Shown: positions 33,510-46,200 of the stretch, piece after piece | Position numbering within the stretch: position 1 is the stretch's first letter | Layout of the letters: every line of letters starts with the position of its first letter | DNA from: Cycas panzhihuaensis | Taxonomy: Eukaryota; Cycadophyta | Assembly (NCBI GenBank): GCA_023213395.1 | Contig: CM041465.1 | Coordinates: 191,959,741 to 192,023,740, forward strand | Reading direction: 5' to 3' | Length of the DNA stretch: 64,000 nucleotides | The notes under the pieces: generated by a model | Told to the model about the DNA's origin: nothing | Databases searched by the model: none | What the model saw: the letters and a program-made list of their open reading frames with translations, nothing else | Position numbers and translations under genes: made by a program

Positions 33510-34889
33510 TTACTTTCCATATTGCATACTTGTCCCACATATATTTGATTCCCCTTGGGAAAGGGCAAATCTCATTTGGTTGTAGGTTTTCCCATTGCAT
33601 TCTTGAGGAAGAAGGAGATTCCATTCCAGATATATTCCCCTCCTTTCAACGGCTACTTTCTTTTGTTTTTAAAGTTATAAAATAGAGTTGTAATCATCTT
33701 TATATTTCCTTATGTTGCATTTCCTTTGAGTTCCATTTTTATTTTCAGGGAAGGTAAGGAAGCCTCCTTCTTCGCCAGCACTATTTTTGTTGTGCCATCC
33801 ATGGCTAAAGAAGGACAATAATCGTAAACATAAAAATGGTAACGCTACTTTGGCCACCAGATTCCATGTACACCTCTCTTTTTCTAACTTTTCTCTCTTT
33901 ACCCCCCTTTCCCTCATTGGAATGTTGTTTGGTAAAAAAGAAAAGGAAGAAGATTGGTTTAGATCTCTTGTACTTCACTTGCTTGCTTGTTTCTTTGCAA
34001 AGTGCACATAGTAAAAATCTATTCATTTGCGTGCATATACCTCTCCCATCCAGTTGCATTATCACTTAGCAACTTCGCATTCTTTGCACGAGCTTTGTAT
34101 CATGTAGCGATTCCTTTTGATCTTATTTTCTTGAATTTAAAAGACAATGAGAGTGAGGTTGTATGCATAGGTAGACGAGAGAGAGAGTTTTATATTACTT
34201 TGTTGCCTTAAAAAGTAATCTCTTTTAAACATAAGGACATAACATTGCCACATACATCATACCCTCGCCTTATCTTTTTCCCGTGCACTAAATGAAGACA
34301 ACCTTTCTTGTTGAGTCGCCACTACTAGGATCCTCCTTAGGTTTGTCACCTTGAGAGCCTCTCTCCGAAGGTTGTTCACTATGTCTTCCTTGTGTCTCCA
34401 AGCTAGACTTCTCTAGTTCGGGGGCTTTAGGTTAACATTCAGCTTATGAAATTAGCCATCACCCTTGATCCTTCACGTTGCAAGCTGCCTCAGGCTTACA
34501 TGTATGATTCTTTCCCTTTTCTTATTAAGGGGCATCCTTTCCACATCCCTCTTCATGTGAGGAGTCATTCCCTCGCCTCTTTCCTCCCTCCTTCGGCCAT
34601 CCAAGGATGGGAGGGCTCTTTTTAAGGTTACTCGGGAAACCAAGGAGATCCCTCATCCATCCATCACTCCATATCGAGGAAGAGTTACCTCAAAGGAGTT
34701 TGTGTGCCATTTGCAGGTCTCGTTCTAACGCACGAACGCCCTTTGTGGGTGATTTCTTTCACTTGTCATCTTAGGTCCATAGCCATCTAAAACTATTAAT
34801 TGTCTGTCTTGATCTCATTCGAGTTTAGTAACCCCCCTAAGAGGTGTGATTCCATATCTTACACCCCTCATACCAACAACTACTACTAT
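33510..34889. other. Leader of Copia-2, right part
   Basis: Continues the sequence interrupted by Copia-3 (joined at the GATAG site). GC-richer and CT-rich near 34300-34700. Several short reading frames on both strands look accidental. No gene recognised before the Copia-2 gag. Confidence 0.45.
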
Positions 34890-35690
34890 GCCTGCTTCAA
34901 GAGGAACTGCCCTAGCTACTCCTACAAATGCTGCTAGAAAATGACAATAGGAGATTGATGATGAAAAGATTTGCATAGGAAGTTTGTTAGTCATTGATCT
35001 TTCTTTACATAACTTAATTGTTGAAAAGTAATATGATACTACTTAGAAAGTACTCGAAGTCCTTCGAAGAACTTTGAGACTAAGTCAGACCTCAAATTCA
35101 TTCATCTAGTGTTGAAAATGAATAAGCTCAAAATGTAGAAATACTATCAACATCCTTTGACCTATCAATAGGCTATTGACAAAGACTTCAAGACCTAATA
35201 TATTACTTTAGTATTCTTAATCCAATCATGTCTACATGTCCTTAATTACAAAAACTTACTTGGAAGTCTTCAGTTTAGTGGCACATTGAAGACACTCAAC
35301 TTCAAAGCACTTTCCAAGAAGTTCATATAATTTGATAAGATCTTTAATACACAACTTTGTAACCTCTAATCAAATATAGCCTTTGAAATGGAAGAAGAAG
35401 CTTATTGCCCAAAGAATCAAGGTTCCTCTCATGGCAGAGGATATATCCGAGCAAAAGGAATGAGAAAAAATAAAGGAAATCATCTACAAGGTCAACAATA
35501 CCCTTAGTCTTAGCCTCGATAATCTCAAGCTCAAGGGACACCTCAGAAAAATACAAGATAGTTAGGCCAAACCAATATCCCTTATGAGATTCGTAATTGA
35601 ACCATTATCTGTGAAAGGTGTGATAAGAAAGGGCACCTAGCAAAAGATTACAGAATAACCACCCATAAGTTGGCCAAGTTATAGGGCTTA
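34890..35690 (+). pseudogene. Copia-2 gag
   Basis: Begins near MPASRGTALATPTNAA (34890) and continues with many stops. The nucleocapsid has CERCDKKGHLAKDY near 35610-35650, a copia zinc knuckle whose last Cys has become Tyr. The region ahead of it is rich in Gln and Ser. Confidence 0.75.
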
Positions 35691-35899
35691 CAATGTCAAA
35701 CAAACTTGTGAAGAACCATTTTATGGAGCAGGATTTGCATAAGCACACATCCAAAGGATTAAGGGATCTTCATCATATAATGCAGCTAACCAATCAAAGA
35801 GGTACTTTAAAGCTCATTGTGGATACGCCACTTGTGAATTTAATTCACCAATGCCTCCTCCACTCAAAGTTGCAAATAACGTTGCCTCAAATATTTCAA

Positions 35900-37200
35900 C
35901 ATGGATCATGGACATTTGAGCCATCCAACATATGACTTGCAACCATAGTCTCTTTTAGACATTTGACTTTAATGTTCAAAGAGTTGTTCATATGGCTGAT
36001 AAATCTCAGGAACCTATCGAAGGAATTCGTAACATTCACCTGAAATTTGCAAGCTTAATAGACTTTATATTACTTGATGTCTTATATATTCCTAATCTGA
36101 AATAGAACCTACTCTCCCTGTTCACAGTCATCTCCTATGTATTTGACTTGAGTGTAACCATGGATGACTAGACTCTCCATGCCATTCACCCTCCATCAAA
36201 TAAAATGGTCTTGACTAGAAACCTCATTGGTAAACTCTTTTGTCTAAATAGCTCCTCATCTTCTAAAGCCAATTATGTTCAAAGCCTTAGTACCAATGAA
36301 GAATTTACATTCAATGTTACCTTGACACACCTAAAGCTATCCCAAGAAGCTCTTTGGCATGCTTGCATGGGTCATATTCATATTAATTGACTAAGAGATC
36401 TTTATCACACCCTTCCAAGTCTACCAACGTTCTCTTCAAAACTCTTTAAATGTGAGGCCTACCTAATTATCAAATCTCCTATACATTTGGTATACTCTAA
36501 TATATGTAGACCATTGCCTATTCCATCATTAAAGCATAAGTGGTATTACATCACCTCTATTAATGATTTTACCAAAAAAGTGTGGGTAGCTTTTCTAGTT
36601 AAGAAAGATGAAGCATTTAATGTCTTCTAAGCATTCAAGGCCCAAACTGAAAAAGACTTAGGCTAACAAATCAAATGTCTTCTGACTGATAATAGTGGAG
36701 AATCTACTTTGAATGGGTTTGAAAATTATATTTGAGACCATGGGATCAAGCACTAAATAACAGTCGCAAGTACCCCCCAACAACATAGAGTTGCCAAGTG
36801 CATGAACAAGAGCATGATGAATATCGCTAAAATAATGTTGATGTATAAAAACGTACCTACCTACCTATGGGTCGAAGCCATTTAGATAATTGTTTACTTT
36901 ATCAACGTTGTTAGCCCATCTAAATAAGGACCATCACCAAATAAAAAGTGGTCAGGACAAGCCCCCACTATTCATCACTTTAGAATCTTTGGCTCTATAT
37001 GTTATGCCCATTTACTATATGAAGATTGAAATAAACTCTAACTAAGGGCACTTAAAGGTATCTTTGTTGGATACCCTATGGACAAGAAATGGTATAAGGT
37101 CTTCGTACCCTCACAACGAAAGATAATCATCACCAGAGACATTATGTTTATAGAGATAGAGGATCAGTTACTTAAATTGGACTCCAAAACACCTTCGCAC
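35900..37200 (+). pseudogene. Copia-2 protease and integrase
   Basis: Protease region with HMTCNHSLF near 35925-35950 and LLDVLYIPNLK near 36070-36105. GAG-pre-integrase domain: ALWHACMGHIHIN near 36350-36388, then LPTFSSKLFKCEAYL. Integrase core: the first catalytic Asp is Asn (YSNICRPLP near 36495), the second is kept (LLTDNSGES near 36680), the Glu is lost (VAKCMNKSMMNIAK near 36790-36830). C-terminal part: LRALKGIFVGYPMDKKWYKV near 37045-37100. Confidence 0.88.
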
Positions 37201-37679
37201 CACTATAATCATGCCACAAATTAGGATGTTTAGATTCTAAAATTTAGGAGGCATGGGAGATACATATGAATTACTCAAAATATTAGAATTTAACAATAGA
37301 GCCCTGGAGGATATGAGTTGTGACTCCCAACCAATGAGTGCACATCCAACACTATCTTTTAAGAATAATAGAGTTACTAAGGACAAAGCCATTGCAGAAG
37401 AATCATTGTCTCCGCCTTTAGTTGATAAAGGCAAAATAGTGGTAGAAAGACCATCTTTTCCAGATATATCAACATCCTCCATCCTATATATCTAAAATAA
37501 TCCTTTTGGGGATTAAGACAAGAACCAAGAGATTAAGGAAATGAGGATCTCATTCCCAACTCGAGAATCTCATGAAGCCTACCAGTTCAACAAGGACATA
37601 TGACTTAATGAATTGGGTAAAACTGGCACTCAAAGTACCCATAAAGCAAAGATATAGGAACCATTTTGTACTGAGCTTG

Positions 37680-38540
37680 AACTGATAGAATTGCATCTTA
37701 CTCTCAATGAAGAACCTCTCTCATACCAGGAAGTTGTGAAACACATAGTTTGGAGAAATGTAATGAACAAGGAATACCAATCTCTCATCAAAAATAGTAT
37801 ATGGAAGCTCATTGATCTACCACTTGGCAAAAAGTTAGTTTAAAATAAATGGGCATTCAAAAATAAATATAGTTCAGATGGCATCTTGGATAAACATAAT
37901 GTAAAGTTGGTAACTAAAGGATTCACACAAAGGGAAGGCATCAACTACACTAAAGTCTTTGCATCTACAACAAAGTAGCCTACAATTAAAACTCTTGTGG
38001 CCTTGGCTGCTCAACAGAGTTGGAAAATCCACCAACTTGATGTTAAAATTGTATTTCTCAATGGAGATCTTGAATAAGAAATTTACATGGCTCAACTAGA
38101 AGGATACGAAATTAACATTCAAGAGAATAAGGTTTACAGGCTTAAAAGGTCCTTATATGGCATGAAACAATCCCCTCGTGCTTAGTTTGCTAAGTTGTCT
38201 GAAAGAATGAGGTAACTTAGATACAAGGTTTGTGACTACTAAGATATTAATGTAACACTGTTTATTAAGTACTAAAAGCACAGTCACTTATCACATGATC
38301 TCCATGGACGACATGCTGGTAATGAGGAATAGTAACTAGACAATAAGCTAACTAAAAAAGGACCTTTGCAAAACATTTAAATTTTCTAACCTCAAGTTGA
38401 TAAAATATTACTTAGGAATTGAAGTAACATAAAAGAATGGCAAAATTTTTCTCTTCCAAGAAAAATGCATCAATGATCTTTTAATAAATTTGTAGTTAGA
38501 AAATGTTTGACCAGTGGCTACATCTATGGAACCTAATGCC
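37680..38540 (+). pseudogene. Copia-2 reverse transcriptase
   Basis: Copia RT with SYQEVVKHIVWRNVMNKEYQ, SIWKLIDLPLGKKLV, then a stop where Gln is expected, NKWAFKNKYSSDG, QLDVKIVFLNGDLE, RLKRSLYGMKQSPRA and the active site SMDDMLVM (near 38304-38330), which keeps both Asp. Frameshifts near 38220-38290. Confidence 0.9.
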
Positions 38541-39235
38541 AAACTCTCAGTTGATGATGATACTAAGGATACAGATGTAACACTCTAAATACATCTTCTA
38601 GGTAGTCTCATTTATAGTACTAACATAAGGCTAGGTATTGTACACTTTATTAGCATTCTTACATGATTCATAACAAATCCTAAGTAGAATCACTGGTAAG
38701 TTATAGTACTAGTGTTGAGATACCTGAAGACGACTAACAAATGTATTATGTTATATGAATCCAATGATGAGTTCAAGCTCTTTTCATACATAGACTCATA
38801 CTTTATAGGGGATAAAGGCATAGGGAGATCCACATCTGGGTGTGCAACATTTCTTAGGATAACACTAATATCATGGAGAACTAGATGGTAGAAGATAATT
38901 TCAGACTCAAGTGTTGAAGCTAAATATATTACTACTACTGAGACCAACAAGGATGTGATATAGCTTAGAAAATTATTAGAAACATTGAATATCACCTAAA
39001 TAAGTCCTACCAGCCTACTTATGAATAATCAATTAGCAATCCACATGGCTAAAAATCTTGTATTTCATGACCGTACCAAATATATAAGTACGAAAGTCCA
39101 TAGGATTCAAGAACTAATTCATGATGGCATAATTCAACTAAAATACTGCCCCACAGTAAATCAAGTGGCCAATATCCTCATCAAACCACTGTAGAGGGTG
39201 AAGTTTGAACAATTTCGAAGGTAGCTTGACCTTAA
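38540..39235 (+). pseudogene. Copia-2 RNase H
   Basis: Contains LGSLIYSTNIRLGIVHFI, DSYFIGDKGIGRSTSGCATF, SDSSVEAKYITTTETNKDVI, HDRTKYISTKVHRIQELIHD and VANILIKPL, the usual order of copia RNase H. Interrupted by stops that mostly replace Gln, Trp or Arg. Confidence 0.9.
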
Positions 39236-39708
39236 AGCCCCCATCTCTAATTGATTGAAGGAGATGACAATAGGACCATCATACTCTATTCCATTCATGA
39301 AAATCCCTTATGGGCGCAAAGGATAAGAGTATGTCTCAACTCTATCCTATTTATGGAAACCCATTTTGGGCATGGAAGGATAAGGGTTATAGTAGTTTTA
39401 GAAAATTATGACCTGTGAAAACCAGAAAAGACATGGGGGATGACTAAATGGTATATGGAGACTCAGCAGATCAAGCTACATATCTTATTTGAATATCTTA
39501 GTTATCGGGCTTCATTTAAAGCCACCTACGCTATTTTGTTTATACAAATGGGAGAATAAATTTGAGAAAGTTTGTGGGTTTTCTTCCCTATGAGGGTTTC
39601 CCACAAAAGTGTTCAAGTAGATATTTCAATCTAATAAGAGACTCAAATAAATACCTCATATAATAGATTAATCTCTTTAGAATTGCCTTCTACCATTAAA
39701 GGGGGAAT
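39236..39708 (+). other. Copia-2 3' UTR and PPT
   Basis: Holds two imperfect direct repeats of about 66 bp (near 39285 and 39350; TTCATGAAAATCCCTTATGG and TTTATGGAAACCCATTTTGG), each followed by a GGATAAG motif. The polypurine tract ATTAAAGGGGGAAT is at 39695-39708. Confidence 0.75.
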
Positions 39709-40010
39709 TGAAGAGATTAATGTCATAAAATTATTAGTGAATAACTAAAGTGACTATAGGAATAGATTTAGTGAAAGTCATTTAAGTAAATTATATTTCA
39801 TATGCATTTGAATGTAATTTAAGGTTCATGTCACTTGGAGGAAAAACTCTTAACCCTCAATTATAAATGATAAAATTATATAAAGTGGGATAATTTTATT
39901 CTCACCTTTAACTTTGCTCTATATTCTTACTCTCTTCATTCTTCATTTTGCTTTACTAATGTGTGAGTATGAGTGATTTGAGCACTAGATCCGTATCACC
40001 CCCTCCTTCA
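39709..40010 (+). repeat. 3' LTR of Copia-2
   Basis: 302 bp, TGAAGAGATTAATG to CCCTCCTTCA. Confidence 0.92.
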
Positions 40011-40017
40011 TGTTATA

Positions 40018-41516
40018 CATTAGTCAAGACTCACCTCCTCCTCCTTGATCTCTTCCCCAAGTATTCTTCCCTCTTAGGTTATTATAACAATCTTTTGTTG
40101 TATTAGTGTCGTATATGTGGCATGGATTTTCTTTATTTTTTGTATTTTTAGGATTATAAAATCACTCATTTGTAACATGTATATTTGTATCATAAATGGG
40201 CCACTATTTTAAATCTTTTATAATATTAGTTTTTGGATTCAAATGCCATTCCTTTGTGTTGTGGGTCTCTTCTTTACATATGTGGCACCACTTTAGTTCA
40301 ATGCTTGTATTAATTCTTCTACTACTAATAGGTTTATCATCCATAGGCTTCTCCTTCTTAGCTTATAGGTTTGACCTTGAAATTTCTTCCTTTAACTTCT
40401 CTACTTTTGATGGTTCCTCTTTTATTATTACCTTACATGTTTTCTTAGCTTGTAATTCTTTACTTTCATTATGTAATATTTTTAATGTATTATCTTATGT
40501 TCACATTTCTTTTGAATCAAACTTCTTCTCAAATCTAATGGCCAACTCCTTGGTCTTTGCAAATGATTTATCCGTACACTACTATAATGCACTTCTTAAC
40601 CTCAGTTATAACCCATTGATAAAGTAGGTTTTCAATAAAAAATTAGAAAATTTCTCTCCACCTGTCAAATTCATTACAATAATGGACATGCAACTAAAGT
40701 TATCTAACACCAATTCTATCAATTGCCTACTTGTGTAATGACTTCATTACTATGTAACTTTTGTAACCTCTCATGGAATTCATCAATAATTTACTATTGG
40801 GTTTATTTTTCACATCAACTCCTTATAACATACCAATGGTGCTTGTCTTAATATGCACACAAATCTTCCCTTAATATCTTTCTCATCTATGATCCCTCTC
40901 ACTTTAATCACATTCTTGAACAGATATAGATGTTCAACAACATTTGTGGTTCCATTAAATATCAATTAATTCATTGTACTCTCATTGTAATAACTTGAAT
41001 ACGCCATCTTGGGAGGTGTTTTTAATCTTGGTATCCCTCCTTCTACTATATTAACTTTTGGTAGTAACCCTTCCTTTAATGTTATCTCTACCTCCTCCTT
41101 AAACAATGGGTTATTCTTTGGGGCTTTCACTTGGTTTGTTTACACAACTCCTAGTATTTTTATTGTTAAAGGTGTTATTATAAAAAATGAATCGTCTCCT
41201 AATTGTACTGGTATATTGAATAAGTTTCTTATAAAATAATTCTCTCATCCCTTGGGACCACCACCTGTATTTTTTTTGTCACTACTTATGCTCTTTGGGA
41301 TTTCTTCTAGTTCAAAATCTCCACTTCTCATCAGAATACCCTCTATGTATGATATGTTGGGTTTTCTAATATTTCAACAAACTTCTCCTTAATCCCTCCT
41401 CTTACTGGTATGACCCTCTTTTGAACCTATACTAATTTATTTTCTTTTACCCAATGTATTGCCCTTTGATAACTTAATTCTAACACTCCACTACTCAAAG
41501 GACTTCTAGGTGATAT
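40018..41516 (-). pseudogene. Gypsy-2 gag, N-terminal and central piece
   Basis: On -, collinear with 9060-10657 of Gypsy-1: zinc-knuckle region near 40230-40330, Gag core near 40560-40950, spacer near 41000-41250. The codon matching the Gypsy-1 start Met (41516-41514) is ATA instead of ATG. A + strand reading frame of 143 codons at 40196-40627 is an antisense shadow. Confidence 0.82.
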
Positions 41517-41660
41517 TAGAAACTCCCCTGGTTGTTTTGGTTTAGTTCAAAACCTATATCTTAATAATAGCCATTATCTTCTAATCCTTGAATATGCACT
41601 CTCATTGCATACCAAGTCCTCAAATTCTTTTCTACTCAAGGGATTTAGTAATGAAACCAC

Positions 41661-42400
41661 TGTTGACTACTACTCGATCCATTGGTGTCTTGAAACTACC
41701 CAATAACATAACTATCTTGTGTCTTATTTCTTAGTATTACTTGCACTTAGATTATTTATAATATATATAACAACTTTGCAACATTCATCATATACATAAT
41801 ATTCCCAATTATCACACAAGCAACCAATCATCAATTACACATAATACACATAGTTTTCCTCATAACTCACTTATTACATTAATCAATACTAAACATATTT
41901 TTTAGATTATTACATCACTTTCAGTGCCTATATCTCACCCTAGAGACTATGACATATGACTCAATTACTTAGCTCTCACCATTAAACCAATAGGAGAAAT
42001 AATATATTTATACTCTTTTGCATAGCTAATAACCTAAAAGACATAAGTTTATAACATAATGTTTAACCTTTCATAGCATAAAATCTTGATTAATGATAGC
42101 AAGACTCCTTTTTGTATGCCCATATGTCTATATGACTATATAATATCTATTCAAAAGATTCAACATAGAGTTATCCCCTATAAAGTATTCATTATTCTAG
42201 AACCTTCTGTTAGTCCCAAAACCATTCTAAAACTATTATGTCATGTGAATAGAACCATTTCCTAAGAGCTCATTTTTTGACCTACAACTATCCTAGACAT
42301 TCTAAAGCCATTCCACAACCATTTCATACTAGATTTTCACTAATTTGCACTGATTTTACATTGAATCTTCTATAAAAAAACATTCCTAGAAATGTCCTTA
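41661..42400 (-). repeat. 5' LTR of Gypsy-2 with decayed PBS
   Basis: Starts TGTTGACTACTAC on +, directly after TAGTAATGAAACCAC. On - that is TGGTTTCATTACTA, the CpG-depleted counterpart of the Gypsy-1 PBS. The first 250 bp align weakly with the Gypsy-1 LTR. The right end is not visible; 42400 is estimated from the Gypsy-1 LTR length. Confidence 0.65.
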
Positions 42401-42431
42401 ATTGTTCCCAAGTGTCCTAGAGCCAATTTCT

Positions 42432-42620
42432 TTATACACACAGTCCACAAGCATGAATGTAAAGTAATTGAAAATCTTGCAATGTCATTGTGATTTCTCC
42501 TTGCATTAGATAAGTGTTTGCGATCTTAACATCCACAAAAAAAGTGGTACTTAAGTTACTAGATATAGCTATGAAACATTCCATAAATACTTGATCGTTA
42601 CCAGAGGGTGGTAGGATCAT
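42432..42620 (-). pseudogene. Short reading frame, weakly plant-mobile-domain-like
   Basis: 62 codons with IANTYLMQGEITMTLQDFQL. The pattern F-x-x-G-E-hT-hTLxD resembles the conserved start of the plant mobile domain found in some transposon-derived proteins. The match is short and I hold it loosely. It lies just outside the estimated Gypsy-2 LTR. Confidence 0.25.
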
Positions 42621-42639
42621 TAAAGTCTTGTATAATTTT

Positions 42640-44640
42640 ACCTTGTTTTATCACTTCCCATTCTCCTTAGTCCTTTCTTGGGGAGATGCAAGAAAGCTAG
42701 TTAGAAATCATCTTTTAAGCTTATCATGTTTCGCATTTTTAACATGATTTGTTGCAAAAGCATACATTAAATTTGGCTCCTTTTGCTATTCTCCTTATCG
42801 AACTTAAGGTGGATTACTTGGTGGGAAGAGGCCATAAATAGAACTTCTTTCTTCTTAAAGTTGTATTGCAAACAAGTGACTCTTATTAGGATAATGTTTA
42901 AGAGGGAAAATAGTAATAAACGTATTTATATGAGGTGCTTTCTTAAGTAGAACCCTTTTGATGAAACTCTTTAAGACCAAGAAACCCAACTTATCCATAA
43001 ATTTAGATTATCTAAACTCTATTAAGCTCTTATTTGATTAGAAAGCATGGCAAGTGTTTGAAGTTTTTTCTTTTTAAGCATTGAGGCATAATCATTCTTT
43101 ACAAGAAATTCTTTATCTAAAAATGGATAAAGGTAACCTTATGTTTAAGGAGGACATTATTAGTGAATTTTTCAATCATTACAATAAACTCTTCTAAGCC
43201 TAAGAGTCAATCCATGCCATGGAAGTTTTCCTCTAAGAGTGCCTTCAAGTTATGCTTGTCAAACTTACTACCTTATGAAGAGAAAGATGTGAGGCTTTAT
43301 TAAAGCTTTATGACTTGTCTAATGCTCTACATGTGGTGATTAATGAGAAACTTCCTTATATAGGTCTATTCTCCTATGTGTCCTATGAGGCTATGTGGGA
43401 ATATATGGCAAACCTCTGACGTTGCATACAGATTTTATAAATATATAATAATATAAGTACTTGAGAACCATTGATTATAAAAAATTAGAAGTAATAGAAT
43501 ACTATAAATTATCCCAAATTGTCTTGAAAAAAGAAGTATTGAAATGATAATAAATATAGCAATACACAAAGGAAAGGAATAATAACAAATGTGATAATTT
43601 CATAATATAATAAAATAGTATCTAATAATATCATTTATCTCTATTACAAAGCATATATAAGATAATATAATGTCTTCTATAACTAATTCTTTCAAATGAC
43701 CCATCCACTCATTGTATATAGGTGCACATCAAAATCATATACTATTTTAAGTTAAGGTTAGCCTTAAAATATATATACAAAATATTTGGCATACAAACAC
43801 TAAGAATAATTAGGAATGCCTCTAGAATAACTCTAATAGTGGGATAATGAGAATGATCAAGGAAAATTATGGGAAACATAATCTAAAATAGTTGAAACTA
43901 TTGTAGTTCTAGGTTTCAACTCTTGAAAAGTAGTCACCAGTGTATTGTAGAATGAGAACAATTAAGAGAGAGTTATTTTTTTCTAGCTCAACAACAATGG
44001 AAAAAAATAATCATATAATCATACGAATATATAAATGTATAGAAGCAACATAGTTAACAACTTGTAATTAGGTTTTATTATAAAAAGGTAAAAGACATTT
44101 ATAATGGTTGTGGCCTTAAGGTGAAAAAAAATTATAAATTAGGTATAAATAGGGCATTCTCACACTCGTTTCAATGCAAAATCTAAGAAAACAAACATAC
44201 CTATAAGTGAAGTATCCCAAAGCATGTAAACTAACTATTGATTAATGAAATATAGAGTTATGTGGAAAACTTGTAATCCATTTATGAGTATTGTTGTATA
44301 AGTGTTTCCTATATGTTGCATCTATATGTATATGACTGTTAATCTATATTAACAAGCCTATAAGGTACATGGTGCTTGACATTATGGAGAGACCAAGATC
44401 AAGGTAATGAGGATATATAACTAGATTATAAATGAGTAATTTTGGGATGATTGGTATGTTGAACTATTAGTTAGCTTTGGTTCCATTGCTAAAATTCCTA
44501 TGTAAGAAGGGCCTTGGTCCATGAAGGGGTGAGATTGCATGCCTAAAAACTAAATAACCTTAGTTGTTAGTGTGATGTTGGCTTCTAACTAAACCATAAT
44601 AACTAGGGGACCTTGCAATGCTACCTTAAAAGCCTTTAAG
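42640..44640. other. Unassigned AT-rich stretch
   Basis: No convincing coding region. A + strand fragment near 43120-43190 (MDKGNLMFKEDIISEFFNHY) could be a remnant of a larger frame but matches nothing I can name. Confidence 0.4.
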
Positions 44641-44649
44641 CAAGGAAAT

Positions 44650-46200
44650 TCTAAAGTATAATTAACAAAGAGTAATACATTAGACTAAGGAAAGTAGAGT
44701 TCAATGAAGTCAGCAGTGCATTGACACCACTAATTATTGATAGTGAAAGAGACATAGTAGTAGTAGAAACAACCCTAAAAATAAAAAAGACCAACATATT
44801 CAACCCTAACAAGATACTGATAGTAGTAAAAAAAAATCTACTTTAGAGGATAGCTTGAAGAGCATGAGTGAAAATGATGAGAAGGTTGAGAAAGATCTTG
44901 TGGAATCCTAGGAGAACTATTTTATATGGAAACTATTTGATATACTGCTAAATCTAAGAGATGATACATTTTTAATCTATAAACCATTAACAATCCAAAT
45001 TGTAAGTATAGAGACAACAATGCAGTTAAAGAAGCTATAACAACCTATTGAGAAGGTATTACTCAATCCATGATTGTTATTATAGCTTAGTAGCATGACA
45101 ATTGTGAATATACCTTATGTCACCCCATCACCAATGATGGTGGCTTTAATAGGTTATCATAATGAGAGTGCCTTCAACCACCTTATCTTTAATGGCACTT
45201 TAGATCTAGTAGAATATTTATGCGTATTTATGAACATGATAGAATTTAGGAGCATTAAGAGTGAAAAGGATATTAATAAAAGGTTTTCTTATACCCTATG
45301 AGGTGTTATGTTGGTATAATATAAGGAGTTACATGCCAGAAATGCATGGGAAACAATTGCCACCAAGTTTCAAGAAAGGTTCTAGAAGTTGAAAAATAAC
45401 AAATCAATGATCCAAGTGGTTGTAACTTAAATTGGAAGCATCCATGAAATAACACTTTATAGAGTTTGAAAGGAAATGGACTTAAGATAACACATTAAAA
45501 ATTATGCATAAGGAAATAAATAACATTGTGCAAAAAATGCTTACAAGGTAATTACAAAGGAAGATACCCTTGAAGGAGAAGTATTAAGAGAAGAAATAAC
45601 ATGACTAAAGTTACAATTAATGGAGAAAATTATAGAAATAGAGGGTAAGCCAACTAGTAGTTGATGAGTGAGGTCCATCATAGAGGATACATGGTATTCC
45701 ATTTGTGTATCATGACCTACAACTTGCAAGAATGTTAGTATAATGCATATCATAACAGAGGAGATAGAAGCCAAATAAGAGAAGAGACAAGATCTCATTA
45801 TCCAATGAAATTATGTTAGATCCACAAAAGAAGAAAAAGTTAGTGAAGAGATGTCTATTCTATTTGGATTTTAGGCATTAGAGATTAGAATGTTCATATG
45901 AGAAAATAGGGGATAATAACACCCATGTTTATGTTAATTACAAGTTATGTAATCATCCAAAGGATAGGTATCCATTGAATGTTATATCAGTGGTATTGGA
46001 TCTACCTAAGTCAGTAAATCTCTATATTAGAAGCACCCTAAATATATAATTAAGGAATGGGATATAGATTATCCAAACCTCAAGATAGAAATAGATTATC
46101 TTACTGAAGCTAAAAGATCCTTGGAAGCAACAACTAACAAAGAAGAAACTAAGTACACTCACTAACATAATCTGAGATATAAAATGTGTATAGTAGGAAT
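44650..46200 (+). pseudogene. Gypsy-3 gag fragment
   Basis: Open at 45095-45301 with PSPMMVALIGYHNESAFNHL, DLVEYLCVFMNMIEFRSIKS and DINKRFSYTL, then after a stop ELHARNAWETIATKFQERF. This is the core of a plant gypsy Gag, comparable with TLRGVPLAWYRE and LKKAFEERFQ in Gypsy-1, but a different family. A Cys-containing stretch near 45850-45960 may be a dead zinc knuckle. No pol follows. Confidence 0.7.

Larger units (their letters stand above)
23403..40010 (+). mobile_element. Copia-2: 16.6-kb copia element inserted in Gypsy-2 gag
   Basis: LTRs of 303 and 302 bp with inverted tips TGAAG/CTTCA (left tip decayed to TAAAAG), a PBS for initiator-Met tRNA, a PPT, and gag-pol at 34890-39230. The flanking duplication is TATTA (23398-23402) and TGTTA (40011-40015), one transition apart. 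The Gypsy-2 gag frame rejoins across it. About 5.8 kb is Copia-3. The remaining leader between PBS and gag is still about 5.3 kb, unusually long, so further undetected insertions are likely. The coding region is dead. Confidence 0.92.
13970..42400 (-). mobile_element. Gypsy-2: older gypsy element, split by nested insertions
   Basis: Same family and order as Gypsy-1, on -. From right to left: 5' LTR from 41661, gag 40018-41516, then Copia-2 (23403-40010), rest of gag and protease, spacer, RT, RNase H, integrase to 18535, then LARD-1 (15900-18534), integrase C-terminus, and aORF down to about 13970. Synteny with Gypsy-1 is clear in every part although the sequence has lost far more CpG and GC. 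The outer ends are approximate: no left LTR was found and the right end of the 5' LTR is vague. Confidence 0.85.

Noticed and set aside
33675-34069. Several overlapping frames on both strands in the Copia-2 leader
   Set aside because: Mutually overlapping, no motif in any of them.
40196-40627. 143-codon + strand reading frame, among the longest on that strand
   Set aside because: It lies antisense to the Gypsy-2 gag, is rich in Phe/Leu/Ser as expected for the complement of gag codons, and matches no family.
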